Of a stretch of 39,688 bases of DNA, positions 17,083-26,700 are shown in pieces. The stretch's first letter is position 1. Every line of letters starts with the position of its first letter. Origin of the DNA: an uncultured Bacteroidia bacterium. GTDB taxonomy: Bacteria > Bacteroidota > Bacteroidia > Bacteroidales > ML635J-15. The notes beneath the pieces are model-generated. The model worked only from the letters and a program-made list of their open reading frames with translations. It ran no database searches and was not told the DNA's origin. The position numbers and the translations under genes were made by a program. The DNA is taken from NCBI GenBank assembly GCA_902790405.1, contig CADARW010000004.1, positions 1-39,688 on the forward strand, read 5' to 3'.

Positions 17083-18027
17083 ATGCAAATCGAAGGGACT
17101 TACAATATTGACTACTACCGCAATCTGGTTGCCGACAAGGTTCATTGCCACGATTCGTTGTGGTTTGTCGGCGGTGCGCAGTGGAACGCAGTGCAGGCTT
17201 CGTCGGCAAAGTTGGCGAAGATGGTGTCGGCAATTGCAAACAGCGGTGGCGGCGAACTTATTTTCGGCATTGCACAGAAGCGTTCGCGTGCCGAAGCTTT
17301 CGAGCCGGTGAAGGGCTTCGACAAGGGCGAGGAGTGGATTTTCCACGAGATTCAGTCGCAGATTGACAAGCCAGTTGACGACCTTTCGGTAAAAATTTGC
17401 CCGATTCCCGATTCCGACGGAAAAATAATCCACATCCACATCCCAGCCAACAACAATGCACCGCACCAGTTCACCGACAGCAAGTTCTACCGTTGGAACA
17501 AAGGCAAATGCTTGGTAATGAACGAGTCGGAAGTCCGTATGGCCTATATGAAGATTAGCACTTGCAATCTGGAGTTCCTTGGCGTGACAAACATAAACGG
17601 CATTCCGACCTTGTCGGGGGGAAAGTTCTCGTCGATGAACTTCTATCCCAAGTTTATGATTCGCAATGCAGGTAATATAGTCGAAAAGGACTACAAGGTC
17701 GAGATTGCTTTCCCGTCGGCATTGTTCGAGGAAACCAACCAGCCGCTGAAGTCGGCGTTCGTCCGCCACGAGGGCATTTACAGCGTTTTCGGTCAGCGTG
17801 GCAACTATCCGATTTTCCAGCAGGAAATTTCCACCATCATCGAGGCGAAAATCACGGTTACTGCCGAAAACATTGATACCTTCCTAAAAGAATACCTCAA
17901 CATCTACCTGTATTTCAGCAATGGACTGAAAAAACATTCCATCCGCCTTGCCGATACGCTTACATACAATGGCCGTAGGCTGGCAAAAGAGGATTTTGGA
18001 AAGGGAATGGGCGTAATATCTATTTGA
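17083..18027 (+). CDS. AlbA_2/Schlafen-type putative ATP- or nucleic-acid-binding protein
   Basis: A 314-residue protein. The first 130 residues contain AKMVSAIANSGGGELIFGIAQ, the core of the AlbA_2 (Schlafen AAA_4-like) domain; the glycine-rich turn before the IFGI strand is the recognisable part. IIHIHIPANNNAPHQF and YRWNKGKCLVMNESEVRMAY also fit that domain. Residues about 160-314 form an unassigned beta-rich region. No C-terminal helix-turn-helix typical of the transcription-regulator members is evident. The frame extends upstream to 17023 inside the kinase gene, but ATG 17083, 2 nt after the kinase stop, is the natural start. Molecular function unknown. Confidence 0.7.
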   Translation: MQIEGTYNIDYYRNLVADKVHCHDSLWFVGGAQWNAVQASSAKLAKMVSAIANSGGGELIFGIAQKRSRAEAFEPVKGFDKGEEWIFHEIQSQIDKPVDDLSVKICPIPDSDGKIIHIHIPANNNAPHQFTDSKFYRWNKGKCLVMNESEVRMAYMKISTCNLEFLGVTNINGIPTLSGGKFSSMNFYPKFMIRNAGNIVEKDYKVEIAFPSALFEETNQPLKSAFVRHEGIYSVFGQRGNYPIFQQEISTIIEAKITVTAENIDTFLKEYLNIYLYFSNGLKKHSIRLADTLTYNGRRLAKEDFGKGMGVISI

Positions 18028-18086
18028 AAATGTTAAGATTGTCATAACAATTCAAATTCCATAAAAATTACAAAAGAATAATAGCT

Positions 18087-20000
18087 ATGAAGAATTTAGC
18101 ATTGTCACTTTTATTAGTCGCGCTACCAGTTTTCTTTTATGCTCAATCCAATTTCAATAGAATAATGTACGATTCTACAAGGACAGGTTTAATCAGCGAC
18201 ATTATTACGGTGGATTCTGTTTCTTATGCGGCTTTATTCCCACATTCAAAAAGTTATGGCGGACATAATTTTTCTGTCGTCGGCATAGACAATAGTGGTA
18301 ATATGGTATGGGAAAAAGAGAAATTCGCAGACGATTCAATTAACAGCAGTTATCTTCGTTGCAATATATTGAGAAGAGGGGAAAACAAGTATTATTGCTT
18401 CGCAAAAACCAGTGGAAGCCCTAGTGGCACTGGGAAATTTTCTCTTATCATTATGGATACTAACTTTAACAATAAATACATAAAAGATACGATAGGTTTC
18501 TATGATTATATCGGTGAGATTCAGGAATATACGAATGGAGACTTTTACTTTGTAGGGCAATTATATGATTCCGTAAATCAAAAACTTGTAGCCAATGTTG
18601 CAAAAACGGATTCAATAGGTAATGTCATCTGGAATAAAGTTGTGAATCAGGTGTCGTATAGTGCTATGCTTCGTATAATCATAGCCTCGGACGGCAATCT
18701 TGTTGTTGGTGGACGGCAAGGAGGTGGTGACTACGAACAATGGCAACTTGCCAAGATGGACACTTCTGGCAATGTAATATGGCAACACACATACGGTCGC
18801 AGTGGAAGATATCCCGATGCCAATATTACAGGTCTTCTAGAAAACTTTGATGGTAATTATCTTATAAGTGGTCTATATCCTGCAGTTTCAATAGATAATG
18901 GATATGAATTCTATTATGACGGATGCCTACGCAAGATTTCTGCCGACGGGGAACAATTGTGGGAGAAACGCTTAAGAACTTATAGCATAAATCTTAACAG
19001 CGGAAAAACATATTTGGAAAATGGAATATGCTCCATTATTATTTCGGACGGTTATATCTATGTTCTTGGAACAGAAAACAAAGAATACTTGCAATGGTAC
19101 AATTCGTACCTTATGAAGATGGATTTTGATGGCAATATACTTTGGAAGCGCGTATATTATGGAGAGAACGCCTATAACTGCGAGCAACATCTTGAATCGT
19201 TCGACCGCACTCCCGACGGCGGTTTCATAATGGGCGGTTACGGCAAATATGCAAATATCGGTTATCAACCTTCGCAGCAACCGTGGATAGTTAAAACCGA
19301 CAGCCTTGGTGTTGATGGTCTCACAACGGCATCACTTCCAGAACTGAATGTGGATATAGATTTCCCAGATACACTTTATTGTGGCGATACGGTAAGTTGT
19401 ATGTTGCGATTGTCTGGCAAATCGGCTCCATATCAATTGTTTTTTAGTACAGGACAAACTATCGACAGCATTTTCTATCCGCCAGTATGGATGCCAAAAG
19501 AAATTGGACTTGGAGAAATCGCTGTTATTAGTCCACAATATAATTTTGCCACATTTACCGAAACCGAAGCAACTATAGTCGGTGGCGAATGGGAACAATG
19601 CATTCACAAGCCCATACAGTTTGTAGTGCCTAATAGTATTGGTGTACAGCAAATTGCAATTGAGGTACGCGATTTCTACGGCGAAAGCAAAACAATCACA
19701 AAGGAAATAAATGTGGTAGGTGATTGCGATTCGGGAATAGAAAATATTGCAGAGCAAAGTGTTTCTGTTTATCCCAATCCTGCAAGGGGAAGCATTACTG
19801 TTGCAGGAGAAAATATTGCAGGAATAGAGATTTGCAATCTGTTAGGAGAGGTGGTGTATTACAATAGTAGTGTCGTGCCGCGGCGCGACGCCACTATTGT
19901 AATATCCACAGAAAATATGCCGGCAGGAAGCTATTTTGTAAGGGTAAGGATGGAAGACGGCAAGGTGGTGACAAAGAAGATTGTGGTGGTGAAGGGCTAA
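18087..20000 (+). CDS. Secreted T9SS cargo with type A CTD, beta-propeller-like body
   Basis: A 637-residue protein. Signal peptide residues 1-20 (LLLVALPVFFYAQ). The body holds repeated GN(V/M/I)xW motifs (GNMVWEKEKF, GNVIWNKVV, GNVIWQHTYG, GEQLWEKRLR, GNILWKRVYYG), each preceded by a KxDxxG turn, the pattern of a PQQ/delta-60-like beta propeller (residues about 60-410). Then an Ig-like region, and a type A T9SS C-terminal domain (about 555-637): SVYPNPARGSITV, IEICNLLGEVVY, MPAGSYFVRVRMEDGKVVTKKIVV. The protein is exported and probably surface-attached; no enzymatic motif is seen. A 44-bp palindrome (19859-19902) lies within the CTD coding region and encodes about 15 residues that look inserted between two CTD strands. 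Own transcription unit, no clear TAnnTTTG promoter found. Confidence 0.85.
   Translation: MKNLALSLLLVALPVFFYAQSNFNRIMYDSTRTGLISDIITVDSVSYAALFPHSKSYGGHNFSVVGIDNSGNMVWEKEKFADDSINSSYLRCNILRRGENKYYCFAKTSGSPSGTGKFSLIIMDTNFNNKYIKDTIGFYDYIGEIQEYTNGDFYFVGQLYDSVNQKLVANVAKTDSIGNVIWNKVVNQVSYSAMLRIIIASDGNLVVGGRQGGGDYEQWQLAKMDTSGNVIWQHTYGRSGRYPDANITGLLENFDGNYLISGLYPAVSIDNGYEFYYDGCLRKISADGEQLWEKRLRTYSINLNSGKTYLENGICSIIISDGYIYVLGTENKEYLQWYNSYLMKMDFDGNILWKRVYYGENAYNCEQHLESFDRTPDGGFIMGGYGKYANIGYQPSQQPWIVKTDSLGVDGLTTASLPELNVDIDFPDTLYCGDTVSCMLRLSGKSAPYQLFFSTGQTIDSIFYPPVWMPKEIGLGEIAVISPQYNFATFTETEATIVGGEWEQCIHKPIQFVVPNSIGVQQIAIEVRDFYGESKTITKEINVVGDCDSGIENIAEQSVSVYPNPARGSITVAGENIAGIEICNLLGEVVYYNSSVVPRRDATIVISTENMPAGSYFVRVRMEDGKVVTKKIVVVKG
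19859..19902. repeat. REP-like palindrome inside a coding sequence
   Basis: Outer arms TTACAATAGT (19859-19868) and ACTATTGTAA (19893-19902) are exactly complementary. The 24-bp interior, with centre TGCCGCGGCG, pairs with itself except for one A:C mismatch and two G:T pairs. The whole element folds into a nearly loop-less hairpin. It is GC-rich inside an AT-richer gene and keeps the frame open (YYNSSVVPRRDATIV). Confidence 0.8.
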
Positions 20001-20003
20001 AAG

Positions 20004-20011
20004 GCTGACAG
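20004..20011. repeat. Single octamer of the 3'-array family
   Basis: GCTGACAG, three bases after the stop of the 18087 gene, equals the unit at 21686-21693. Only one clear unit is present, so membership in the family is tentative. Confidence 0.3.
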
Positions 20012-20052
20012 ACAACCCTTCTTGTTTGGGTAATGTTTTTTCTCGCAAGCAC

Positions 20053-20117
20053 TTTCGGCGATTAGTGATATTATTCACCGAAAAATTTTCGGCGAATAGA
20101 GTATTTATTTACCGAAA
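20053..20117. promoter_or_regulatory. Double palindromic operator upstream of fic
   Basis: Four 12-bp half-sites: TTTCGGCGATTA (20053-20064, forward), TATTCACCGAAA (20072-20083, reverse), TTTCGGCGAATA (20087-20098, forward), TATTTACCGAAA (20106-20117, reverse). They form two 31-bp palindromes with identical 7-bp spacers, repeated at exactly 34 bp. The downstream palindrome covers the -33 region of the fic promoter, so a protein bound there would block it. Confidence 0.75.
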
Positions 20118-20122
20118 AGATT

Positions 20123-20130
20123 TACCTTTG
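20123..20130 (+). promoter_or_regulatory. -7 box of the fic promoter
   Basis: TACCTTTG matches TAnnTTTG. Transcription would start near 20137, leaving a leader of only about 8 nt before ATG 20145. The position expected for -33 falls inside the operator palindrome at 20087-20117. Confidence 0.6.
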
Positions 20131-20144
20131 CAAAAAATTACAAT

Positions 20145-21248
20145 ATGTACCTGCACGAACATACAGGCTGGTGGAAATTCAGATATGACACAGCGTCCGT
20201 AATTAATAAACTTGCGGAAGTGAGACTGTTGCAAGGGAAAGTTCTCGGAAATTTATCGTCTATAGGTTTTTCACAGCAGAACGAAGCACAGTTGACCAAC
20301 TTGTCGCTCGAAATTGTAAAGTCATCTGAAATTGAAGGAGAAATGCTTAATCTTGAACAGGTTAGATCGTCGATAGCACAAAGGCTTGGAATCCCTGTGG
20401 CAGGAACAACAAAATCGTCAAGATACATCGACGGCGTTGTGGAAATGATGATTGACGCAACCCAAAACTACAATGCTCCGCTTTCTGACGAAAGACTGTT
20501 CGGATGGCATAATGTATTGTTTCCTACTGGAATGAGCGGTTTGTACAGGATAGATGTTGCCAAGTACCGCACTCACGAGATGCAAGTAGTTTCCGGTGCA
20601 ATGGGACACGAGAAAGTTCACTATCAAGCACCTACACATAGCAGAGTAAAGATGGAAATGAACCGTCTTATAAAATGGATAAATTCTGACAATAAGACCG
20701 ATGCAGTACTTAGCGCTGCAATTGTGCATTTGTGGTTCGTCACAATCCATCCATTTGACGATGGTAACGGTCGAATAGCAAGAGCATTGACCGAAATGAT
20801 GCTGTCGAGAGCCGACGGGACACCGATGCGTTTCTACAGTATGTCGAACCAGATACAGACCGACAAGAAAAATTACTACAATGTCCTAGAACGCGCACAA
20901 AGAGGCGACGGCAACATCACCGAATGGATTTTGTGGTTCTTGGATTGTATGAAGAAATCGCTGCTTGCCACCGAAGACACATTGTCGTCGGTTCTGAAAA
21001 AGGCGCATTTCTGGGATGTGCATTCCGAGACCAATTTCAACGCTAGGCAAAAGAAACTCATCAATATGCTATTCGACGGATTCTTTGGAAAACTGACGAC
21101 TGGCAAATGGGCAAAAATTGCAAAATGTTCGTCCGATACCGCCTTAAACGACATCAACGATTTGGTTGACAAGGGAGTGCTCGTCAAAAACCAAGAAGGT
21201 GGCCGAAGTACAAACTATTCGTTAACAGACAACACTTCCGTCCAATAA
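20145..21248 (+). CDS. Fic-domain protein adenylyltransferase with N-terminal inhibitory helix
   Basis: A 367-residue cytoplasmic Fic protein predicted to transfer AMP (or another nucleotide moiety) to a target protein. The N-terminal region (1-90, DUF4172-like) contains the inhibitory helix motif S60-xxx-E64-G65 (SSEIEG), which marks a class II Fic whose Glu blocks the ATP site. The catalytic motif HPFDDGNGRIAR occupies 202-213, with His202 as the general base and an intact Arg that the inhibitory Glu would contact. The C-terminal 60 residues (KLTTGKWAKIAKCSSDTALNDINDLVDKGVL) look like a winged helix-turn-helix. No separate antitoxin gene is adjacent, consistent with self-inhibition. The operator at 20053-20117 and this DNA-binding-like domain suggest autoregulation (inference). 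Confidence 0.9.
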   Translation: MYLHEHTGWWKFRYDTASVINKLAEVRLLQGKVLGNLSSIGFSQQNEAQLTNLSLEIVKSSEIEGEMLNLEQVRSSIAQRLGIPVAGTTKSSRYIDGVVEMMIDATQNYNAPLSDERLFGWHNVLFPTGMSGLYRIDVAKYRTHEMQVVSGAMGHEKVHYQAPTHSRVKMEMNRLIKWINSDNKTDAVLSAAIVHLWFVTIHPFDDGNGRIARALTEMMLSRADGTPMRFYSMSNQIQTDKKNYYNVLERAQRGDGNITEWILWFLDCMKKSLLATEDTLSSVLKKAHFWDVHSETNFNARQKKLINMLFDGFFGKLTTGKWAKIAKCSSDTALNDINDLVDKGVLVKNQEGGRSTNYSLTDNTSVQ

Positions 21249-21274
21249 ATTTGTTTGAACATTTGGCAACCCGA

Positions 21275-21304
21275 TTGTGATTTCCCGAAAAAAACATATT
21301 TTTG
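21275..21304 (+). promoter_or_regulatory. Promoter of the merR-like gene
   Basis: TTG at 21275-21277 and TATTTTTG at 21297-21304 are 19 nt apart. Transcription would start near 21311, which excludes an in-frame TTG at 21302 and supports ATG 21326. Confidence 0.6.
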
Positions 21305-21325
21305 CAACATAAATTGCAATATATT

Positions 21326-21673
21326 ATGGCAAAGGAAAAAACAAACGAATTTAACCCCAATAAGCTTTACTACTCGATTAGCGAAGTGGCATCCTACCTC
21401 GACATTGCCGAGTCGAACATTCGTTTCTGGGAAAAGGAGTTCGAGGCTTTCATAAAGCCGCAGCGTACCGCCAAAGGCAACCGCCAGTTCACAATGAAGG
21501 ACATCGAAGTACTGAAGCAGATAAAATACTTGGTGAAGGATTGTGGCATGACACTCGACGGCGCCAGCAAACGCCTCTCGAAGAACCGTACCGATGTGGA
21601 AGCCAATATGGAAATCGTAAGCCGGCTCGAAGGAATAAAGGAAATGCTTGTGGGAATAAAGAACGAGATGTAA
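21326..21673 (+). CDS. MerR-family transcriptional regulator
   Basis: A 115-residue DNA-binding protein. The MerR helix-turn-helix and wing are clear: YYSISEVASYLDIAESNIRFWEKEF (about 14-38), then PQRTAKGNRQFTMKDIEVLKQIKYLVKDCGMTLDGASKRL. The C-terminus is a short coiled coil with no cysteine or ligand domain, as in the small MerR proteins of Bacteroidetes next to nif3-like genes. A target cannot be told from sequence. Followed by a tandem array and then nif3 about 100 bp downstream. Confidence 0.85.
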   Translation: MAKEKTNEFNPNKLYYSISEVASYLDIAESNIRFWEKEFEAFIKPQRTAKGNRQFTMKDIEVLKQIKYLVKDCGMTLDGASKRLSKNRTDVEANMEIVSRLEGIKEMLVGIKNEM

Positions 21674-21685
21674 AAGGGCCAGCAG

Positions 21686-21765
21686 GCTGACAGGCTGACG
21701 GTCTAGCAGTCGATTGCCTTTGGACCTTTTAGTTTTTTTAGTCTGTGAGCCTGTAAGCCTGTAAG
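21686..21765. repeat. Octamer-period diverged tandem array
   Basis: Starting 12 bp after the merR stop: GCTGACAG, GCTGACGG, TCTAGCAG (21686-21709), a degenerate middle, then TCTGTGAG, CCTGTAAG, CCTGTAAG (21742-21765). TCTAGCAG is identical to a unit at 14305-14312, and the CTGNNAG pattern recurs at both loci. It fills most of the 101-bp gap before nif3. Confidence 0.65.
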
Positions 21766-21774
21766 ACAAAGGTA

Positions 21775-22869
21775 ATGAAAGTAAAAGAATTAGTATCCGA
21801 ACTCGAGCGTTTTGCTCCGTCGTGCCTGCAGGAAAGCTACGACAATGCAGGGCTGAATGTCGGTTTCCCCGATGCGGAAATCGCCGGCGTGCTTATTTGC
21901 GTAGATGTTGTCCCCGAAGTGGTTGACGAGGCTATTGCCAAGGGTTGCAATATGATAGTTTCGCACCATCCGCTGATTTTTCCGAACATAAAGCGCATTA
22001 CGGGAAGCAACAATGTGGAAAAATCTATAATCAAGGCTTTGCAGAACAATATTTCCATTTATTGCGGACATACCAACTTTGACAAGGCGCAAAACGGTGT
22101 GAGCATGAAGATGTGCGAAAAGCTTGGACTGAAAAATTGCACCGTCATTGATGCGGAAAAGCATTTGCTTCGCAAAATTGCGGTTTATGTGCCTGAATCC
22201 CACGCCGATGCTGTTCGCAATGCAATGTTTTTGGCAGGTGCAGGGACAATTGGCGACTACGACGAATGCAGTTTCAATGTGAACGGCACTGGCACTTTCC
22301 GCGCTGGCGAGAATTGCAATCCGTTTGTAGGCGAAATCGGTAAACAGCATCACGAAGCCGAAGTGAGAATCGAGGTAATTTGTCCGTCGTACTTGCAAGC
22401 GAAAGTTGTGTCGGCAATGCTAAAAGTTCACCCGTACGAAGAACCAGCGTTTGATATATATCAGATTGAAAACCATTGGGAACAGGTCGGACTTGGTGCA
22501 ATTGGCAAACTTGCTGAGGAAATTACCGAGGACGAGTTGCTTGAAACCGTAAAGCAGACATTTAAGGTTGGCAACATTCGTCATAGCGCGAAGACTGGCA
22601 GGAAAATCCGTCGCGTAGCAGTTTGCGGAGGAAGCGGAGCATCGTACATACGCACAGCAATAGCCTCGAATGCAGATGCTTACATTACAGCCGACATAAA
22701 ATATCACGACTGGTTCTTGGCGGAAGGAAAGATACTTTTGCTCGACATCGGGCACTACGAAAGCGAACAGTTCACAAAAGAAATTTTTTATGACGTTATT
22801 GTGAAAAAAAGCATTAACTTTGCAACCTATTTTTCAGACATAAATACGAATCCGATAAACAATTATTGA
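21775..22869 (+). CDS. Nif3-like dinuclear metal centre protein
   Basis: A 364-residue member of the Nif3/YqfO family (often annotated GTP cyclohydrolase 1 type 2 homologue; true function unsettled). Metal-binding motifs are present: SHHPLIF at about 63-69 and GHTNFD at about 98-103 in the N-terminal half, and DIGHYESE near 323-330 in the C-terminal half. The intermediate segment (about 125-230) is the PII/CutA-like insert found in long Nif3 proteins. Length is typical for the insert-containing form. The zinc-ribbon gene starts 1 nt after its stop; this pair recurs in Bacteroidetes and suggests a shared operon. Confidence 0.9.
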   Translation: MKVKELVSELERFAPSCLQESYDNAGLNVGFPDAEIAGVLICVDVVPEVVDEAIAKGCNMIVSHHPLIFPNIKRITGSNNVEKSIIKALQNNISIYCGHTNFDKAQNGVSMKMCEKLGLKNCTVIDAEKHLLRKIAVYVPESHADAVRNAMFLAGAGTIGDYDECSFNVNGTGTFRAGENCNPFVGEIGKQHHEAEVRIEVICPSYLQAKVVSAMLKVHPYEEPAFDIYQIENHWEQVGLGAIGKLAEEITEDELLETVKQTFKVGNIRHSAKTGRKIRRVAVCGGSGASYIRTAIASNADAYITADIKYHDWFLAEGKILLLDIGHYESEQFTKEIFYDVIVKKSINFATYFSDINTNPINNY

Positions 22870-22870
22870 G

Positions 22871-23623
22871 ATGACAGAAAACGAAAAGAAAAACGAACTT
22901 ACCGTAACCGAAAAACTTAAGAACTTATACAAGCTCCAACTTGTTGATTCTAAACTTGATGAGATAAGAACCCTTCGCGGTGAACTTCCTTTGGAAGTGC
23001 GCGACCTCGAAGACGAAATTGCAGGTCTCGAAACTCGTATCAGCAACTACAAGCAGGAGGTAAAAGACTTGAACGCCCAGATTTCCGTTTCGGAACGCAA
23101 GAGAATGGAAGCTGATGCTCAGATGAAGAAATATCAGGAGCAGCAGAACAACGTTCGTAACAACAGGGAATTCGATGCTCTTACCAAGGAGATCGAAAAC
23201 CAGGAACTCGATATGCAGTTGGCAGAAAAGAGCATAAGAGTTAACAAGGAAGAGATCGAGAATAGGAATAATATGATTACCGATGCCAAGGAACGTTTGG
23301 CAGAACGTCGCAAAGACCTCGAAATGAAAAAGGTTGAACTCGATGGTATCATTTCCGAAACTAAGACCGAGGAAGAAAGACTTAATGCAGAACGTGAGGA
23401 AATCTCCCAGCTCATCGAGCCACGTCTTCTCTTCGCTTATACCCGTATCCGCAACAATGCTCGCAACAAGCTTGCTGTCGTTACTATCGAACGTGATGCT
23501 TGCGGCGGTTGCTACAACAAGATCCCACCGCAGAGGCAACTTGATATCAAGTCGAGCAAGAAGATCATACCTTGCGAATATTGCGGTAGAATTCTCGTCG
23601 ACCCCGAAATCCTCGAAAAATAA
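22871..23623 (+). CDS. Coiled-coil protein with C-terminal C4 zinc ribbon
   Basis: A 250-residue protein. Residues about 12-180 are a long highly charged coiled coil. The C-terminus has Cys211-x2-Cys214 and Cys235-x2-Cys238, a C4 zinc ribbon of the zf-RING_7 (CdsZ-like) family. Such proteins are predicted to bind nucleic acid or act as scaffolds; their role is unproven. Operon partner of nif3. A strong terminator follows at 23637. Confidence 0.85.
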   Translation: MTENEKKNELTVTEKLKNLYKLQLVDSKLDEIRTLRGELPLEVRDLEDEIAGLETRISNYKQEVKDLNAQISVSERKRMEADAQMKKYQEQQNNVRNNREFDALTKEIENQELDMQLAEKSIRVNKEEIENRNNMITDAKERLAERRKDLEMKKVELDGIISETKTEEERLNAEREEISQLIEPRLLFAYTRIRNNARNKLAVVTIERDACGGCYNKIPPQRQLDIKSSKKIIPCEYCGRILVDPEILEK

Positions 23624-23636
23624 TTGAATTTATACG

Positions 23637-23665
23637 GAACCTATCTTCGGATAGGTTCTTTTTTT
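23637..23665 (+). terminator. Intrinsic terminator with UUCG loop
   Basis: Perfect 9-bp stem GAACCTATC/GATAGGTTC around the loop TTCG, followed by seven T. It ends the merR-nif3-zinc-ribbon region. Confidence 0.92.
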
Positions 23666-23706
23666 GTATAGCAACCCTAAATTATTAACTTAAAAATGAG
23701 AGAGTT

Positions 23707-26700
23707 ATGAATAAATTTTTATCATTAAGTTTTATTTTGTGCTTGATGCTTGCATTTGGAATGGCATCTGCACAGACGACCTACACAAAGGTTACAAGCG
23801 AAGATCAGATTGTCGATGGCGGCAAGTACCTGATTGTATATGAAGCAGGAAACGTGGCTTTCGATGGTAGCCTTACATCGTTGGATGTTGTTTCGAATAC
23901 CAAGAATGTTTCAATATCGAACGGATCAATTTCTGTTGCAACAAACGATTTCTACTTTACTTTGGGTGTTGTAGACGGCGGTTATTCGGTAAAGTCGGCA
24001 AGTGGTTACTTTATTGGTAATACTGGTAATAACAATACGGTTAAGTTCAGCACTACTGAAGCTTATGTAAATACCATTACCTTTTCGACAGATTCGGTAG
24101 AAATTGTTTCTGCAGAAACTCACCTCAGGTATAATATTAACGATGGACAAACTAGATTTAGATACTATAAGTCGACATCGTATACAAACCAGCAGAAGAT
24201 AGCACTTTATCTGGATGCATCATCGGTTAGTGACGACCCAGCATTTACAGTTAATGCTCCTGCAAACGACGCGTTTTTCTTTGCAAATTCTATAAATGTC
24301 AATATTGCAGTTCGCAACTTTACACTTGGCACTCAGGGTAAGATAAAATATACTCTCGACGGTGGCGCTGCTCAGTATTCAACAACTGCCACTTTCGCAA
24401 TTTCAGACATCGAGGACGGCAACCACACTCTCGCACTCGAACTCGTAGATATGGATAATGCTTCGTTGGAAACCCCTGTTACAGCAAATGTAGCTTTCAC
24501 AATCGATGCCGATTTCTCGACCTTGCTGACAATTCCTGCAATCCAGGGTACTGCAGACGAGAATGCCCAGAACGGAAATGTTGTCGCAACTCAGGGTATT
24601 GTTACCGCTAAGGTTGAACGTGGTTTCTATATTCAGTCATCAACCGAAGCTTATAGCGGACTTTATATTTATACTGTCGATCATGTTGGCGAAGTAGAAC
24701 TTGGCGATATGGTTGTTGTTCGCGGCACAATGTCTGAATATAACGGTCTGACCGAAATGGGCGACGTTACCGATGTTATCGTAAGAAGCAGCGACAATGA
24801 TCTTTTCGCACCAATTGAAATAGAACTCGGATCCGCTTCGGAACAGTACGAGTCGATGCTTGTAAAGGTAACCGGAACTCACAACGGAACAATGCTCAGT
24901 ACTGCATGGCAGCTCGAAAACAATGCTAATGATACTATTTATATAGGTGCAGATTGCTTTGAATTCACACCGACTACAGAAATTGAATACGAAGTCACTG
25001 GCGTACTATCATATACCAACAAGCCTACTTACAATGTTGGCTGGGTAGTGCTTCCGCGAAGTGCTGCCGATATAACCGAAAATGTTGATGGCATTGCTCT
25101 CCGCATTCTTTCGCCTGTTGAAGGCTCAACAGTTATGGACGACAATGTAGAGGTGCAGTTCCGTGTTTACAATTTCGAACTTGGAACCGACGGAGAGTTG
25201 AAATATACGCTTAATGGTGGAAATGCAGTTTATGTTGACGCAGAAGGTTCGTTCGTAGTAAATGATTTGGTTAACGGAAGCAATACTCTTGCTTTCGAAC
25301 TTGTCGACATGGGCGAAAATTCTCTCGAAACTCCAGTTACTGCAACAGTAACGTTCGAGGCTCGCACAAGCGGACAACTTATGATTCGCGATATTCAGTA
25401 CACAACTGCCGAGAACGGAGATTCTCCTTACAACGGACAGACTGTTACCATAAGCGGTACCGTAACTGGATTCAACAACGACAAGTTTTATATCCAGGAT
25501 GCCGAGGCTGCTTGGAGCGGACTATACATATATAATACTAATTCGTCGTTGACACCAGCCCTTAGCGACAATGTTACCGTTACCGGTTCAATTACCGAAT
25601 ACAATGGTCTTACAGAGATGAATCCTACTGCTATTGTAAACAATGGTGCTGCAACTCCGATAAACGGACTAGTTCTTGCTAACATTAGCGAAATAGCCGA
25701 ACCATACGAAAGTATGCTCGTTACTGTTACTGGTACTTGCACAAACATCGGCGGAGCAAAGAAATGGACAATAAGCGATGGAACATCAATCGTGATATTT
25801 GGTCTTACTTACACTCCTACTGTTGGAACATCATACACCGTTACTGGTATTGTCGATTGGTTTGGACAAGATGGAATCTGGGAACTCAAGCCGCGTAGCG
25901 AAAACGACATTGTTGCAGGTTCTGTTGTTCCTACGATTGCAATTACAAATCCTGTAAACAACAGCGTAGTTTACTCTTCGGCAGTGAATGCAACCGTACA
26001 AATCTTCAACTTTACCGTTGGAACCGATGGAAACATTTCGTTCTCAATTGATGATGAAGACGCAATCTCTGGTACCGCAACCTCACATGCTTTCACAGGA
26101 CTTACCGAAGGCGAACACACCATTCATGCTAGTCTTGTAGCAAACGACCAAACAGTTGTTGCTTCTGCATCATCTACTTTCACGGTTAATTTGGCAGGAC
26201 CTACTTTCACGGCAATTCGCGATATACAATATACAACCGAGGAAAGCGGTGATTCTCCACTCAACAACCAGACGGTCTGGGTAAAGGGTGTTGTTACATC
26301 TAACTTCATAAATACTCCTTATTGCCCGGTAAAGGGTTATTCTATTCAGGATGCAAACGAAGCTTGGAGTGGTGTCTGGGTGTTCGACTCGATAAACAAT
26401 CCTAACATCGGCGATTCTGTTAAGTTGCAGGCTTTGGTAACCGAGTATTATGGACTTACCGAGTTGAAGAATGTTGCCAACTTCGAAGTATTTGATATAG
26501 GTGTCGCAAGACCTATGAACGTTACAATCAACGAGGCCAAGAGCGAGGCATACGAAGCTTGCTATGTGCGTGTTGAATGTGCCCGTAGTACTGGCAGTAC
26601 AATGCCTTATGGCAACTGGTCTTGTGTAAATGCTGCTGGCGATACAGTTACATATAGCCACAACTTTGCAAATGGTGCATATACTATCCAGAAGGACAAA

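Noticed and set aside
20012..20040. Weak ACCC/GGGT hairpin after the 18087 gene as a terminator
   Set aside because: The stem is only four to five pairs and the T-run starts several bases later; too weak to call.
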